Shown one piece after another: positions 1 to 7,378 of a stretch of DNA of 64,000 nucleotides. The stretch covers positions 4,014 to 68,013 of the forward strand of contig CAZVLA010000031.1 in NCBI GenBank assembly GCA_964627805.1. The letters are read 5' to 3'. The notes beneath the pieces are model-generated. The model was not told where the DNA came from, did not search any database, and worked only from the letters and a program-made list of their open reading frames with translations. The first letter of the stretch is position 1; each line of letters opens with the position of its first letter. The DNA comes from CAZAMI01 sp964627805 (GTDB lineage Archaea; Thermoproteota; Thermoprotei_A; Sulfolobales; NBVN01). The position numbers were made by a program, and so were the translations under genes.

Positions 1-102
1 GAGTCTCGATCCAACGATTCTCTCCACGTCTCTAAATGATAGCCTTATGTACGGCTTATTTTGTTGTTCAAGAAATACTCTCAGAGGGTCATATTTACTC
101 AC
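1..102 (-). CDS. DUF7662-like small protein, N-terminal fragment
   Basis: Only the first 34 codons are inside the window; the rest lies to the left. The reading begins at GTG (100-102), preceded on the minus strand by a purine-rich GAGGATGAG ribosome-binding site, with a TAA stop further upstream in the same frame. The peptide starts MSKYDPLRVFLEQQ and continues with PYIRLSFRDVERIVG. This matches the opening of the DUF7662 family as I remember it (KYxPL, then T/SFxxIExILG), small proteins of unknown function often found in accessory regions. The function is unknown, and the family call rests on this short stretch. Confidence 0.5.
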   Translation of the reverse strand, partial: MSKYDPLRVFLEQQNKPYIRLSFRDVERIVGSRL

Positions 103-213
103 AGGCTCATCCTCATCGATATACTGAAGACGTTATTAATAAAGCATTGTCTACAGGTGGTACTCAGACTAATAATTTAAATTATGAATTACCATCTTGA
201 GAAGTAGGCTTCA

Positions 214-557
214 TTATTCTTTGATTGGTGTATCATGTTTTAGGGTATATCCTATTTCCTTTTCGTCATGGAGCTCATAGGCAGTTATGTTGGCGTAGAG
301 AAGCTTATCGAGCTTTACGCGCTTGACTATATCATGTATATCGATAACTTTCTCCTTAATTAATTCACTCATCAAATAAACAGCGGGTTCATCTAGTAGT
401 ACGAGGTATAACTTATCTACGTAATGTAATTTCTATAGGTCTTTAATTGATTAATAAGACTTTCTGCAGGTATTGTAGCACACTCTACACTAATTACTTC
501 AAGCTTATCGTTAGGGTCTCCATGAGACAGTACTGTATTTATTGTTATGAGTTTCAA
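214..557 (-). pseudogene. Frameshifted hypothetical gene in the accessory segment
   Basis: Two minus-strand readings join only through a one-base shift near position 425. The first half starts at TTG (555-557), reads KLITINTVLSHGDPNDKLEV and runs to about LINQLKTY. The second half, in another frame, reads LYLVLLDEPAVYLM, then IDIHDIVKRVKLDK, and ends KHDTPIKE before TAA at 214-216. Both halves look like real protein and meet near position 425, so one broken gene of about 110 codons is the simplest reading. I do not recognise the family. A sequencing error or programmed shift could also explain the break. It lies divergent to the AAA ATPase gene. Confidence 0.4.
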
Positions 558-646
558 CTTTGAATGCCACGGTCATAATGCACATAAAACATAATATTAT
601 TGGCGTTATTTATATTACGTGAAAAGAGCGTGCTGAGGCTGATATT

Positions 647-1807
647 TTGAGGATCAAGATTAGGAATTTTAAGAGTATAGACTTGGCGGAAATAGATCTT
701 GCACCGTTAACGCTTTTATTAGGACCTCCGGCAAGTGGTAAATCGAATTTACTTGATGCCCTAGTCTTCATAGGATATTTCAACAGGTTTCTACTACTGG
801 ATAAAGAATACGGAAATAATGCATCTAACCTTGAACCACCAACGCTAGTGCTTAGATTTAGTGAGCACGAGCAACTATTTAGGCATCATGATTTGACAAA
901 GAAAGTAAACATAGAAATCACAAATGGAGAAAAACATATAGTATTTAGCATGCGCTTTGAAGGTGGTAGATTTTTCATTACAATAAATAATGTGAACGTA
1001 CCTTGGGATCTAAGGAGTTTAAACTTACCCCCAAATTCTATACAAGGAATAAGGAATTCATTAAACCAAGTTGCAAAAGATAAACTTGTTGAATCAAGGC
1101 TTTACGGATACGATAGATACGGATTAGCAACGTCAACGTGCACAACACCGGTTATATGTGGTTTTCACATGCATTTAAAGAAGCAGCAAGAGCGTCCCTT
1201 CCCTAGAAACATAATGAGTGAGTTCGGGTGGAATGCCTCCCTATTAATCAAAACCATTTCTGATGTGATAGTAAACCTTAATGATACCATAATGGAGTAT
1301 TTAGGCGAAAAAGTGGAGATCAAAGTTCTTAGATCTGGTTTAACAACAATATTCGATTACCATTACGAGATAGACGCACAAACGGTTTCTGACTCCATAT
1401 TTAGAGCTCTATACTACTTAATGGCTCTTCGAACAGCTATGAATTACATTAAGGTTCATGGGCTGGAAAGAAGGTTCATCTTAATGTTAGAGGAGCCTGA
1501 AGCACACCTCTTCCCATTTTTCATAAACCTGCTCGTTAAGTATATAATAAAAACTATAGAATTAGCATATGTAGTCATAACAACCCACAACCCGATACTG
1601 GTATCGGCTCTATGGGACAAGGTGAAGAAAGTAAGAACGTACTACGTGTACAGAGATGAGAGAGGTTCGACAAGAGTTCACGAAATAGATGTAGAGAAGC
1701 TGGCTGAGGAAATGAAGACCGTTGAGGAGTTGCTGTTTATGTCCCCAAGAGATGTTCTTAGCGAGTTCGTAATACGTGGAAAAGCAGGTGCTGAAATTAA
1801 AGAGTAG
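647..1807 (+). CDS. AAA ATPase of the RecF/OLD-like (AAA_21) type
   Basis: A 386-residue P-loop ATPase starting at TTG. The N-terminus (RIKIRNFKSI) is the usual opening of RecF/SMC/OLD-type ATPases. Walker A is GPPASGKS at residues 26-33, Walker B is FILMLEEPEAH around 277-287, and an H-loop TTHNP sits near 312-316. A helical SDSIFRALYYL stretch near 248-258 stands where the ABC signature lies in this group. Between the motifs is about 200 residues of unrecognised insert. There is no nuclease domain in this chain. The next gene starts 23 bp downstream on the same strand and looks TOPRIM-like, so this is probably the ATPase half of a two-gene cassette, possibly anti-phage. Codon choice is more mixed, with more CTT and CTC leucines, than in the core genes to the right. 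Confidence 0.8.
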   Translation: MRIKIRNFKSIDLAEIDLAPLTLLLGPPASGKSNLLDALVFIGYFNRFLLLDKEYGNNASNLEPPTLVLRFSEHEQLFRHHDLTKKVNIEITNGEKHIVFSMRFEGGRFFITINNVNVPWDLRSLNLPPNSIQGIRNSLNQVAKDKLVESRLYGYDRYGLATSTCTTPVICGFHMHLKKQQERPFPRNIMSEFGWNASLLIKTISDVIVNLNDTIMEYLGEKVEIKVLRSGLTTIFDYHYEIDAQTVSDSIFRALYYLMALRTAMNYIKVHGLERRFILMLEEPEAHLFPFFINLLVKYIIKTIELAYVVITTHNPILVSALWDKVKKVRTYYVYRDERGSTRVHEIDVEKLAEEMKTVEELLFMSPRDVLSEFVIRGKAGAEIKE

Positions 1808-1830
1808 TTAGCAAATAATTAGGTGTTTAG

Positions 1831-2343
1831 GTGTTGATACTTATCGCGGAGTGCTATGCTAACGCTTGTTTTGCACAGGAATTAAAGAAATTGCTGAACA
1901 AAGAAGGGATCCAATACGTAAGGGTTAAGCATAAGCAGACAATGGGGCGTGACAGGATCCTTAAAGACCTAATGGGAATTGCTGAAAGAGTGAGTGATCT
2001 AGTAGTAGCGGTTATAGACTATGAAGAAGGTATAGCTAGAGCATATGTTGAGAAGCAGTTTAAAACATCAAGCGTAAACAGGAATGTTCTTTTAGGAATC
2101 AGTAAGCAGAAAGATAATCTATTAGCAATAGTATTTGACCCAAATATTGAAGACGGTCTCTTATGCAAAGTTAACAAGACACTATGTAGAGATCCCTCCT
2201 ATTATAAAAAAGTAAAGTCTAGCAAGGCATGCAATGTTGTAGCAAAGTACCTTAAGGAAAACTATATTCAAAGTATTCTTCGTAGGTTGGTAGCAGAATT
2301 AAGAGCTAAGATAGAAAAGCAGTTGCAAAATCATCATAGCTAG
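1831..2343 (+). CDS. TOPRIM/DUF4276-like partner of the AAA ATPase
   Basis: A 170-residue protein starting at GTG with AGGTG just upstream. I do not recognise an exact family. The layout resembles TOPRIM-like partners of OLD-type ATPases: an early acidic site (LILIAECYANAC, E at residue 7), a central acidic strand end (LVVAVIDYEEG, about 57-67), and a later strand followed by acidic residues (LLAIVFDPNIEDGLL, about 96-110), then helices. The chain has five cysteines. The pairing with the ATPase gene suggests the two act together, as ATPase and nuclease do in OLD or RloB-type systems. That function is inferred from arrangement, not from a clear catalytic motif. Confidence 0.45.
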   Translation: MLILIAECYANACFAQELKKLLNKEGIQYVRVKHKQTMGRDRILKDLMGIAERVSDLVVAVIDYEEGIARAYVEKQFKTSSVNRNVLLGISKQKDNLLAIVFDPNIEDGLLCKVNKTLCRDPSYYKKVKSSKACNVVAKYLKENYIQSILRRLVAELRAKIEKQLQNHHS

Positions 2344-2432
2344 TTGGATCTCAAAATATTCTGTAATGAAAGACTGAGATATTGGTGGTTCACGAAAGCA
2401 ACCGATAAGGATTTATGACCTTATGGTAACCA

Positions 2433-3015
2433 TCAGGAAAACTGTTTTCCTTCAAGTGCTTTCATAAATAAGCTCTTGTAGTCAGACAGTGTTCTTTCAT
2501 TGGTGATCTTCTTCCCATTCTCACGGTACTTCAAGAACTCTTCAAAACCTTCATCCCAATACGGAGTAACCCTAACAGGAACCTATAGCATGCTTAACAT
2601 CCTCACGGAAATTATCTGTTATGAAGCGTATTATCGGTTGTTTAAGGTATTCATTGCGTGTTGCTCTTTTAAGTATCCCTATAGCTGTGAAGCAGTTTAC
2701 CGTACCGTCATTGCATACAACATCTAAAGCTATGAGCCTCTTCTCAACACCTAGAACTTCCTCAAACTCTCTAGTAATTAGTAAGAGTATGACCTTCAAC
2801 TCACTATCATCAACCCTAACCCTCTTATTAAGTAACCTCCACAGTGTACCTAAATACATTCAGGGCTTGCTGAACCTATCCCTACTAAGCCTGTTTACAG
2901 CATATTCCAGGAGCTTGTACCCCTCACTACTAAATATCTTAGATATCTAAGATATCTTAGAGAAATCAAGTTGCTCATACCAAGCAACATTCCCTGCAAC
3001 ATCAATGGAAGTCAT
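2433..3015 (-). pseudogene. Decayed gene, possibly a tyrosine recombinase, next to a tRNA 3' end
   Basis: One minus-strand frame runs from ATG (3013-3015) with two internal stops: TAG inside the palindrome near 2947, and TGA at 2860-2862 where tryptophan would fit. It reads WYEQLDFSKIS, then FSSEGYKLLEYAVNRLSRD, then MYLGTLWRLLNKRV and REFEEVLGVEKRLIALD. After about 2572 the reading moves to another frame: VTPYWDEGFEEFLKYREN, then ITNERTLSDYKSLFMKAL, ending at TGA 2433-2435. The last part resembles the N-terminal SAM-like domain of archaeal integrases (FxxFLxYR...ERTLxDY). The catalytic Arg/His/Tyr half is absent. The position beside the 3' end of tRNA-Gly suits an integrase remnant, but the family call is weak. 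Confidence 0.4.
2934..2955. repeat. Perfect 22-bp palindrome
   Basis: The sequence is an uninterrupted inverted repeat centred between 2944 and 2945 (half-site ATATCTTAGAT). It lies inside the decayed gene, where it gives the minus-strand frame an internal TAG and a partly repeated peptide (KIS, stop, ISKIF). Confidence 0.8.
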
Positions 3016-3130
3016 AGCAGTTAACTATGTTATTATCACGGATATTGGTACTTAAACGTTGCATGCAGCAGACATGAAACACGCAAACGTAATACCAGCC
3101 AAGATAGGACTCACTTAGGAATTAAGGTTT

Positions 3131-3209
3131 TGGTGCGGCGGCCGGGATTTGAACCCGGGATCGCCGGCTTGGGGGGCCGGCGTCCTAGACCAGGCTAGAC
3201 GACCGCCGC
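3131..3209 (-). tRNA. tRNA-Gly (CCC) with encoded CCA
   Basis: The minus strand folds into a full cloverleaf. The acceptor GCGGCGG pairs with CCGCCGC, followed by A73 and an encoded CCA (3131-3133). The D arm is GTCT/GGAC, the anticodon stem CCGGC/GCCGG, and the T arm CCGGG-TTCAAAT-CCCGG. The anticodon loop is CCCCCAA, giving anticodon CCC for glycine codon GGG. Position 33, almost always U, is C here. No intron is seen. The 3' end faces the accessory segment at 1-3130, the side where tRNA-directed integrases insert. Confidence 0.93.
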
Positions 3210-3250
3210 CTCCATACTTATGTGGTCTGTTTTTGGGTTATAAGGATTAA

Positions 3251-4018
3251 TTATCTCCTCTTAATTGCTTGAATGATCTCTATAGCTTTTTGGGGGTTTC
3301 TCTCAATGATTGTTCCAGTGACTATGATGTCTGCTCCAGCCCTTGCTATTTCCTTAGCTTTGCTGGGGTCCCTTATCCCCCCACCAACTATAGTTATTGA
3401 ATTCCTCTTTACTTTAGTTACGTACTTAATTACCTCAGGGGGTATGGGGTTCGGCGCCCCAGATCCAGCCTCTAGGTACGTGTACTTCATTCCAAGCATT
3501 TCAGCAGCTAGTACGTAGGCAGCTACTATCTCAGGCTTATCTAAGGGTAGGGGTCTTGCCCTCCCTATGAATCCTGCGGCACCTCCGTAACCTACGATTA
3601 TGTACGCCGTAGGTAATGCCTCGAGTCCGTACTTAGCTACTATCGGTGCTGCGATTACTTGAGCACCTACTAGGAAGTACGGGTCGTCTGAATTCATTAG
3701 CATCATGAATAGTATGGCGTCGGCGTACCTAGAGATGCCTGTTACGTTACCGGGGAATAATATCACTGGGGGCCCTAACTCCTTAATAGCCTTAACTACC
3801 TCATCGACTAAGTACTCAGAAACACCTAATGACCCACCAACTAAGAAAGCATCGGTACCTGCTCTAATTAATTCCCTACATAAACTTCTTAACTCCTCAG
3901 TACTACCTACTTTATCAGGGTCTATTAAAGAGAAATGTAATGTACCCTCACTACTTAATTTATCCTCAATATACTTACTGACTCTCTTCAGCACCGCTCC
4001 CCTCACTAAACTCCTCAT
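3251..4018 (-). CDS. Geranylgeranylglyceryl phosphate synthase (GGGPS)
   Basis: This enzyme makes the first ether bond of archaeal lipids, joining geranylgeranyl diphosphate to glycerol-1-phosphate. It is a TIM barrel related to PcrB. The family motifs are clear: HFSLIDPDK near residues 28-36, DAFLVGGSLG near 57, PVILFPGN near 84, YLEAGSGAP near 181, and GGGIRDPSKA followed by GADIIVTGT near the C-terminus, which form the phosphate-binding end of the barrel. Length fits the family. The start is uncertain: the ATG at 4018 overlaps the upstream Elf1 gene by 44 bp, while an in-frame GTG at 3994 would give a more typical N-terminus. It is probably co-transcribed with Elf1. Confidence 0.92.
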   Translation of the reverse strand: MRSLVRGAVLKRVSKYIEDKLSSEGTLHFSLIDPDKVGSTEELRSLCRELIRAGTDAFLVGGSLGVSEYLVDEVVKAIKELGPPVILFPGNVTGISRYADAILFMMLMNSDDPYFLVGAQVIAAPIVAKYGLEALPTAYIIVGYGGAAGFIGRARPLPLDKPEIVAAYVLAAEMLGMKYTYLEAGSGAPNPIPPEVIKYVTKVKRNSITIVGGGIRDPSKAKEIARAGADIIVTGTIIERNPQKAIEIIQAIKRR

Positions 4019-4304
4019 AAGTCACTTCTATAGTCCCTTCATTAAACGCGTCCAAGAACTTAGCATACGCGTCAACCTCAGCATAGATGCTCGGTAGGTC
4101 CCTCATAACCGCTCTTAACCTGCACTCAGGGTTATGGCACCTAATTAAGGCCTCCTTACGCTCCTCTCCTATCTCCTCGTTGAAGTACGTCTTCAACTCG
4201 ATAGTTAATGTAGGTAACCCGCATGAAGGGCACTGGAACACCTTAGGCAGTCTCCTTACAGGCTTGATTATCCTCTTATACCTCTTCCTACTCCTCCTAC
4301 CCAA
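3975..4304 (-). CDS. Elf1-like transcription elongation factor
   Basis: A 109-residue protein with a basic N-terminus (RRSRKRYKRI) and one zinc site: C25-x2-C28 and C56-x4-C61. This is the layout of archaeal and eukaryotic Elf1, which binds elongating RNA polymerase. The C-terminal third is acidic (TYEEFSEGSGAEE). The gene overlaps the GGGPS gene downstream, so the two are probably on one transcript. Another zinc-ribbon protein could look similar, but the basic head with this Cys spacing is characteristic. Confidence 0.78.
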   Translation of the reverse strand: MGRRSRKRYKRIIKPVRRLPKVFQCPSCGLPTLTIELKTYFNEEIGEERKEALIRCHNPECRLRAVMRDLPSIYAEVDAYAKFLDAFNEGTIEVTYEEFSEGSGAEESQ

Positions 4305-4395
4305 AATATCACCTCATAAAGGAATAGTTACTAGGGCACTTAAGTAAATTAAGTCTGTAATTAATATACCTTAGGAATGATGAGAATTGCACGTC

Positions 4396-4794
4396 TCAGA
4401 TAGGTGAAGAACCTCCACCGGCACTGAGCATTAGTAACTTCCTTAACGACCTAGACCTACCCTCATACACGCACTCAAAAACTATCTTCACGAGTTCATC
4501 ACTCCTTAACTTAACCTCCCTATAGGACTTACGCCTTAAGGCCTCCTCAAGACCTATTAAGTGGTAGCATGACTTCTTCCTACCCCTAATAACTACGTTG
4601 AATTCGAAGTCCTTACACGAGCAGTACATCCTTGGAAATACTAAGTAATCCCCGGCCCTACCCATAACTACGTAAAATTCCTTGTCGTTAATCAATAACT
4701 TAACAATCCTCCTTAACCTCACTAAATCAAGTGAGTTCGGTGGGGGGTTCTTAGATGCTTCAGTAACGTACTTAGCTACGTCCTCATACTTCAA
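4396..4794 (-). CDS. SWIM zinc-finger protein
   Basis: A 132-residue protein with a SWIM-type zinc site, C58-x-C60 ... C76-x-H78 (YCSCKDF ... KKSCYHLIGL), in the middle of the chain. SWIM domains mediate DNA or protein contacts and occur in archaeal proteins linked to recombination. The gene begins 2 bp after the PINA gene on the same strand, so the two are very likely translated from one message, hinting at a shared role in DNA repair. The remaining sequence is helical and basic, with no enzymatic motif. Confidence 0.75.
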   Translation of the reverse strand: MKYEDVAKYVTEASKNPPPNSLDLVRLRRIVKLLINDKEFYVVMGRAGDYLVFPRMYCSCKDFEFNVVIRGRKKSCYHLIGLEEALRRKSYREVKLRSDELVKIVFECVYEGRSRSLRKLLMLSAGGGSSPI

Positions 4795-4796
4795 GT

Positions 4797-6350
4797 CTAT
4801 ACAACCCTTAAGTTAATCTTGACTCCATACTCACTTTCAATCTTCTTAAGCTTTCTCCTAACTCTCTTCAGGGATCGTATACTCTCCCTAGGAGCTATTA
4901 TGTGTACGTGAGTACCCTGTATCCTAACTTCAGCGTCAGGTATTAATGATGAGAGTACACTCCTTAACTTAGTCTCTATGCTTGAGAGTAGCGCACCCTT
5001 AACAGGAACTACTACGGTCTGCTCACCGAATGTGTATATCTCGTACTCTAACTCACCAGTTAGGAAGTCCTTAACCTCAATTACTGGCCTAGCAAGTTCA
5101 GCCTCTCTTAGACCTGTAGGTAATTTCACGGTCATGTTAAGCTCGTAAACCTTCCTAACCTCGCCTGAGTCTATGAATATTACGGTATCTATTATTGATG
5201 GAATCATACCTAACTCGACTCTCCTAATGAATCTCTGTATAGCATCTATAGGTGATGTAGCGTGGACAACACCTATCATACCTATACCAGCTAATCTTAA
5301 GTCAACGTACAGCTTGAAATCCTCGTCAGTCCTCATCTCATCAAATACTGTGTAGTCGGGTCTACTAAGTAGTAGTATGTCGTGTAACTCATCATCAGAT
5401 GCGTAAACCTTAGAGTACTGAGTAACTACTGGTGGTAGCCTCATATCTCTAGGTGATTCTATCGTCTTAACGACCTTACCCTTACTTGCGTAGTACTCAG
5501 CAAGTGCTTGGGCGAAGGTCGTCTTACCCATACCTGGGGCACCAGCGATTAATATCCCCTCGGCCCTCTCCTCAAGCCTCCTCAGTAACTTCTCAGGTAG
5601 GTTATAGTCCTGCAGCTTAGGCTTAGCTAGGGGCCTAACAGCGGTTATTTCCCAGCCGTCACTCATTGGTGGTCTAGTAATGATTATTCTGTAATCACCC
5701 ATCTGAACAATAGTTGATCCTGACCTATCAACCTCAATAACTGCTTCAGGGGTTGTTCTTGCTGCTTCCATAATTTCCTCAGCTATTGCCTCAATATCCT
5801 CTCTAGTAAGTGTATCATCCGATAACTCAATTAGTACCCAATGCCCTGGCCTACCCTTCTTAGCTACGGGTCTAGCACCCTCCTTTAAATGAACACTCAT
5901 AGTCCTACTGTCGAAGTACTTCTCAAGTAACGTTAATCTAGTCTTCTGGGGTTGCACGTAGAGTACCTTAATACCTAATGTCTCAGCAGCCACTCTCTGA
6001 ACTCTAGATGAGGTTATTAAGGTAGCTTCAAGTTCGTGAGCTAACTCCCTAATCCTAATATCGACATCCTCACCCCTCCTACTATCTAGCCTCATTAGGT
6101 CTATCTTAACACCCTTAGACTCAGCTAATGCCCTAACTAACCTTAACTCCTCAAGACCTACATAACCTATTGACCTACCTGCCTTAGCTAGGGACTCATA
6201 ATGGGATATCAAGTCCCTAGGTATTACTAACCTACCCTTAATCCTACCATCAACTATTAACCTCCTCAAAACACCATTTATTATGACGCTAGTATCAGGT
6301 ATGTAAACCTCCTCACCATGAATCCTAACGTTACTAGCCAACACCCTCAC
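4797..6350 (-). CDS. pinA: PINA: PIN domain, secretion-type ATPase and KH domain
   Basis: The domain order is PIN domain (starting VYIPDTSVIING, about residues 15-134), a linker, a T2SS/T4SS-type ATPase (Walker A GAPGMGKT near 270-277, VFDEMRTDED near 335-344), and a C-terminal KH-like domain. This is the architecture of PINA, reported in Sulfolobus as a Holliday-junction branch-migration ATPase that works with the resolvase Hjc. A longer reading to 6398 adds a hydrophobic head unlike the family. A TATA element at 6373-6380 predicts transcription from about 6350, where an in-frame GTG lies, so a leaderless start there (or GTG at 6344) is preferred. SWIM gene downstream, 2 bp away. Confidence 0.87.
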   Translation of the reverse strand: MRVLASNVRIHGEEVYIPDTSVIINGVLRRLIVDGRIKGRLVIPRDLISHYESLAKAGRSIGYVGLEELRLVRALAESKGVKIDLMRLDSRRGEDVDIRIRELAHELEATLITSSRVQRVAAETLGIKVLYVQPQKTRLTLLEKYFDSRTMSVHLKEGARPVAKKGRPGHWVLIELSDDTLTREDIEAIAEEIMEAARTTPEAVIEVDRSGSTIVQMGDYRIIITRPPMSDGWEITAVRPLAKPKLQDYNLPEKLLRRLEERAEGILIAGAPGMGKTTFAQALAEYYASKGKVVKTIESPRDMRLPPVVTQYSKVYASDDELHDILLLSRPDYTVFDEMRTDEDFKLYVDLRLAGIGMIGVVHATSPIDAIQRFIRRVELGMIPSIIDTVIFIDSGEVRKVYELNMTVKLPTGLREAELARPVIEVKDFLTGELEYEIYTFGEQTVVVPVKGALLSSIETKLRSVLSSLIPDAEVRIQGTHVHIIAPRESIRSLKRVRRKLKKIESEYGVKINLRVV

Positions 6351-6372
6351 CCAAAGAAAGAAACTAAGCAAA

Positions 6373-6380
6373 CTTATAAA
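6373..6380 (-). promoter_or_regulatory. TATA box of the PINA-SWIM operon
   Basis: The minus strand reads TTTATAAG, centred about 26 bp upstream of the in-frame GTG at 6348-6350. It therefore predicts a leaderless message and sets the PINA start. Confidence 0.6.
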
Positions 6381-6585
6381 GACAGAGGAAAAGCACATTC
6401 ATAATGCACAAAATTAATAATTAAGGTAATACTGAATGGAGGTCACCTCTGCAATTGCGGGAAAACAAACATACGTAATACTCAAGTTAAAACTAATCAT
6501 CGCCCAAAACCGTAACCAAGGACTCATCCTTAACTTAATTATTGATATGACTGAAGAATCAATGAATAGAGGAAGTAGTGAGGTG

Positions 6586-6663
6586 TGGGGCTCGGGCCGG
6601 GATTTGAACCCGGGACCTCGGGGTCCACAGCCCCGCGCTCTTCCAGGCTGAGCTACCCGAGCC
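6586..6663 (-). tRNA. tRNA-His (GTG) with encoded G-1 and CCA
   Basis: Complete cloverleaf on the minus strand. The acceptor GCTCGGG/CCCGAGC is followed by discriminator C73 and an encoded CCA (6586-6588). A G stands at -1 (6663), opposite C73: the histidine identity pair. D stem GCTC/GAGC, anticodon stem CGGGG/CCCCG, loop CTGTGGA with anticodon GTG, T arm CCGGG-TTCAAAT-CCCGG. No intron. Confidence 0.95.
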
Positions 6664-6762
6664 ACGCAGTCCTAATTAATTCATGTATCTGGTTTTAAAG
6701 GGCTTACTCCTACCCTAAGATCACTTTTTAAGGGGGTGCACGATGTGTGTCGGGGGGTTAGG

Positions 6763-6963
6763 TTGAGTAGGAGGAGGTATGAGGTGTATAAGAAGGAGGC
6801 TCTTAAGGCTGGTATAAGGATACTTGATGTCTATAGGGGTAAGGACGGTGAGGATGTGAGGTTTGTTTATAGGGATAAGGTGTATAGGGTTCACTTGAAG
6901 ACTTTTAGGGAGAACTTAAGTCCTAAGGAGTTTGTTGAGTTACTTAAGAGTAGCGTTAAGTAA
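6763..6963 (+). CDS. Small basic protein of unknown function
   Basis: About 66 residues, rich in Lys and Arg. It reads RRRYEVYKKEALKAGI at the start and ends with YRVHLKTF and SPKEFVELLKSS. A TTG at 6763 follows a G-rich ribosome-binding site and suits a TATA-like element near 6724-6732; an in-frame GTG at 6736 would add nine residues. I do not recognise the family. It stands alone between tRNA-His and the convergent DUF61 gene, which it meets end to end. Confidence 0.6.
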   Translation: MSRRRYEVYKKEALKAGIRILDVYRGKDGEDVRFVYRDKVYRVHLKTFRENLSPKEFVELLKSSVK

Positions 6964-7378
6964 GTTTTATAGTGAATGCATAATGTATTAAAGTACCTAT
7001 CCTCCTTCTCAGTACCTTAAGCTGTATAGGGTATATATACATAGGTAGTGAGTAGTCATTAACCCCTAAGATCTTAGCTATTAACTCAGCCGCTACCTCA
7101 TCATTAACTACTAAGACCGTACTTGACTCAATATCTGTTCTAACCTCAAGGATGATAGGTAAGTATAGCTTACTAGCTAACTCATCACCTAGCAACTCGT
7201 AGGCAAGCATAATCTCTGACTTCCTAAAAACGTGGATCCCCCCATCCCTAGTGAGTACGTAGGGCGTGTCCTCCTTAATTAACTCATTAAGCGGCCTCCT
7301 CCTAATAGGTAATGATTTATTAACGACCCTTAACTCATCCCTTAAATACCTCTCAATAACTTCATTATGAAGATCCAT
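6956..7378 (-). CDS. DUF61 / UPF0216 family protein
   Basis: A 140-residue protein that matches the archaeal DUF61 family in its opening helix (VIERYLRDELRVVNKSLP), the RRRPLNELIKED segment and the TRDGGIHVFRKSE turn. Function is unknown. Its start codon overlaps the stop of the ATPase D-subunit gene by one base, so it is probably the last gene of the leftward ATPase operon. Confidence 0.8.
   Translation of the reverse strand: MDLHNEVIERYLRDELRVVNKSLPIRRRPLNELIKEDTPYVLTRDGGIHVFRKSEIMLAYELLGDELASKLYLPIILEVRTDIESSTVLVVNDEVAAELIAKILGVNDYSLPMYIYPIQLKVLRRRIGTLIHYAFTIKLT

Noticed and set aside
2500..2950. Plus-strand open readings, Ser/Leu-rich, in the relic region
   Set aside because: They mirror the protein-like minus-strand signal (RLIALDVVCNDG and others) and have the composition of antisense shadows.
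3131..3209. tRNA read as tRNA-Pro because of GGGG on the plus strand
   Set aside because: The gene is on the minus strand, where the anticodon is CCC (Gly).
6351..6398. Hydrophobic N-terminal extension of PINA resembling a signal sequence
   Set aside because: It includes the TATA box and would lie upstream of the predicted transcript start.
6414..6665. Open readings across tRNA-His on both strands
   Set aside because: They translate the tRNA itself and have no start signals or protein-like composition.
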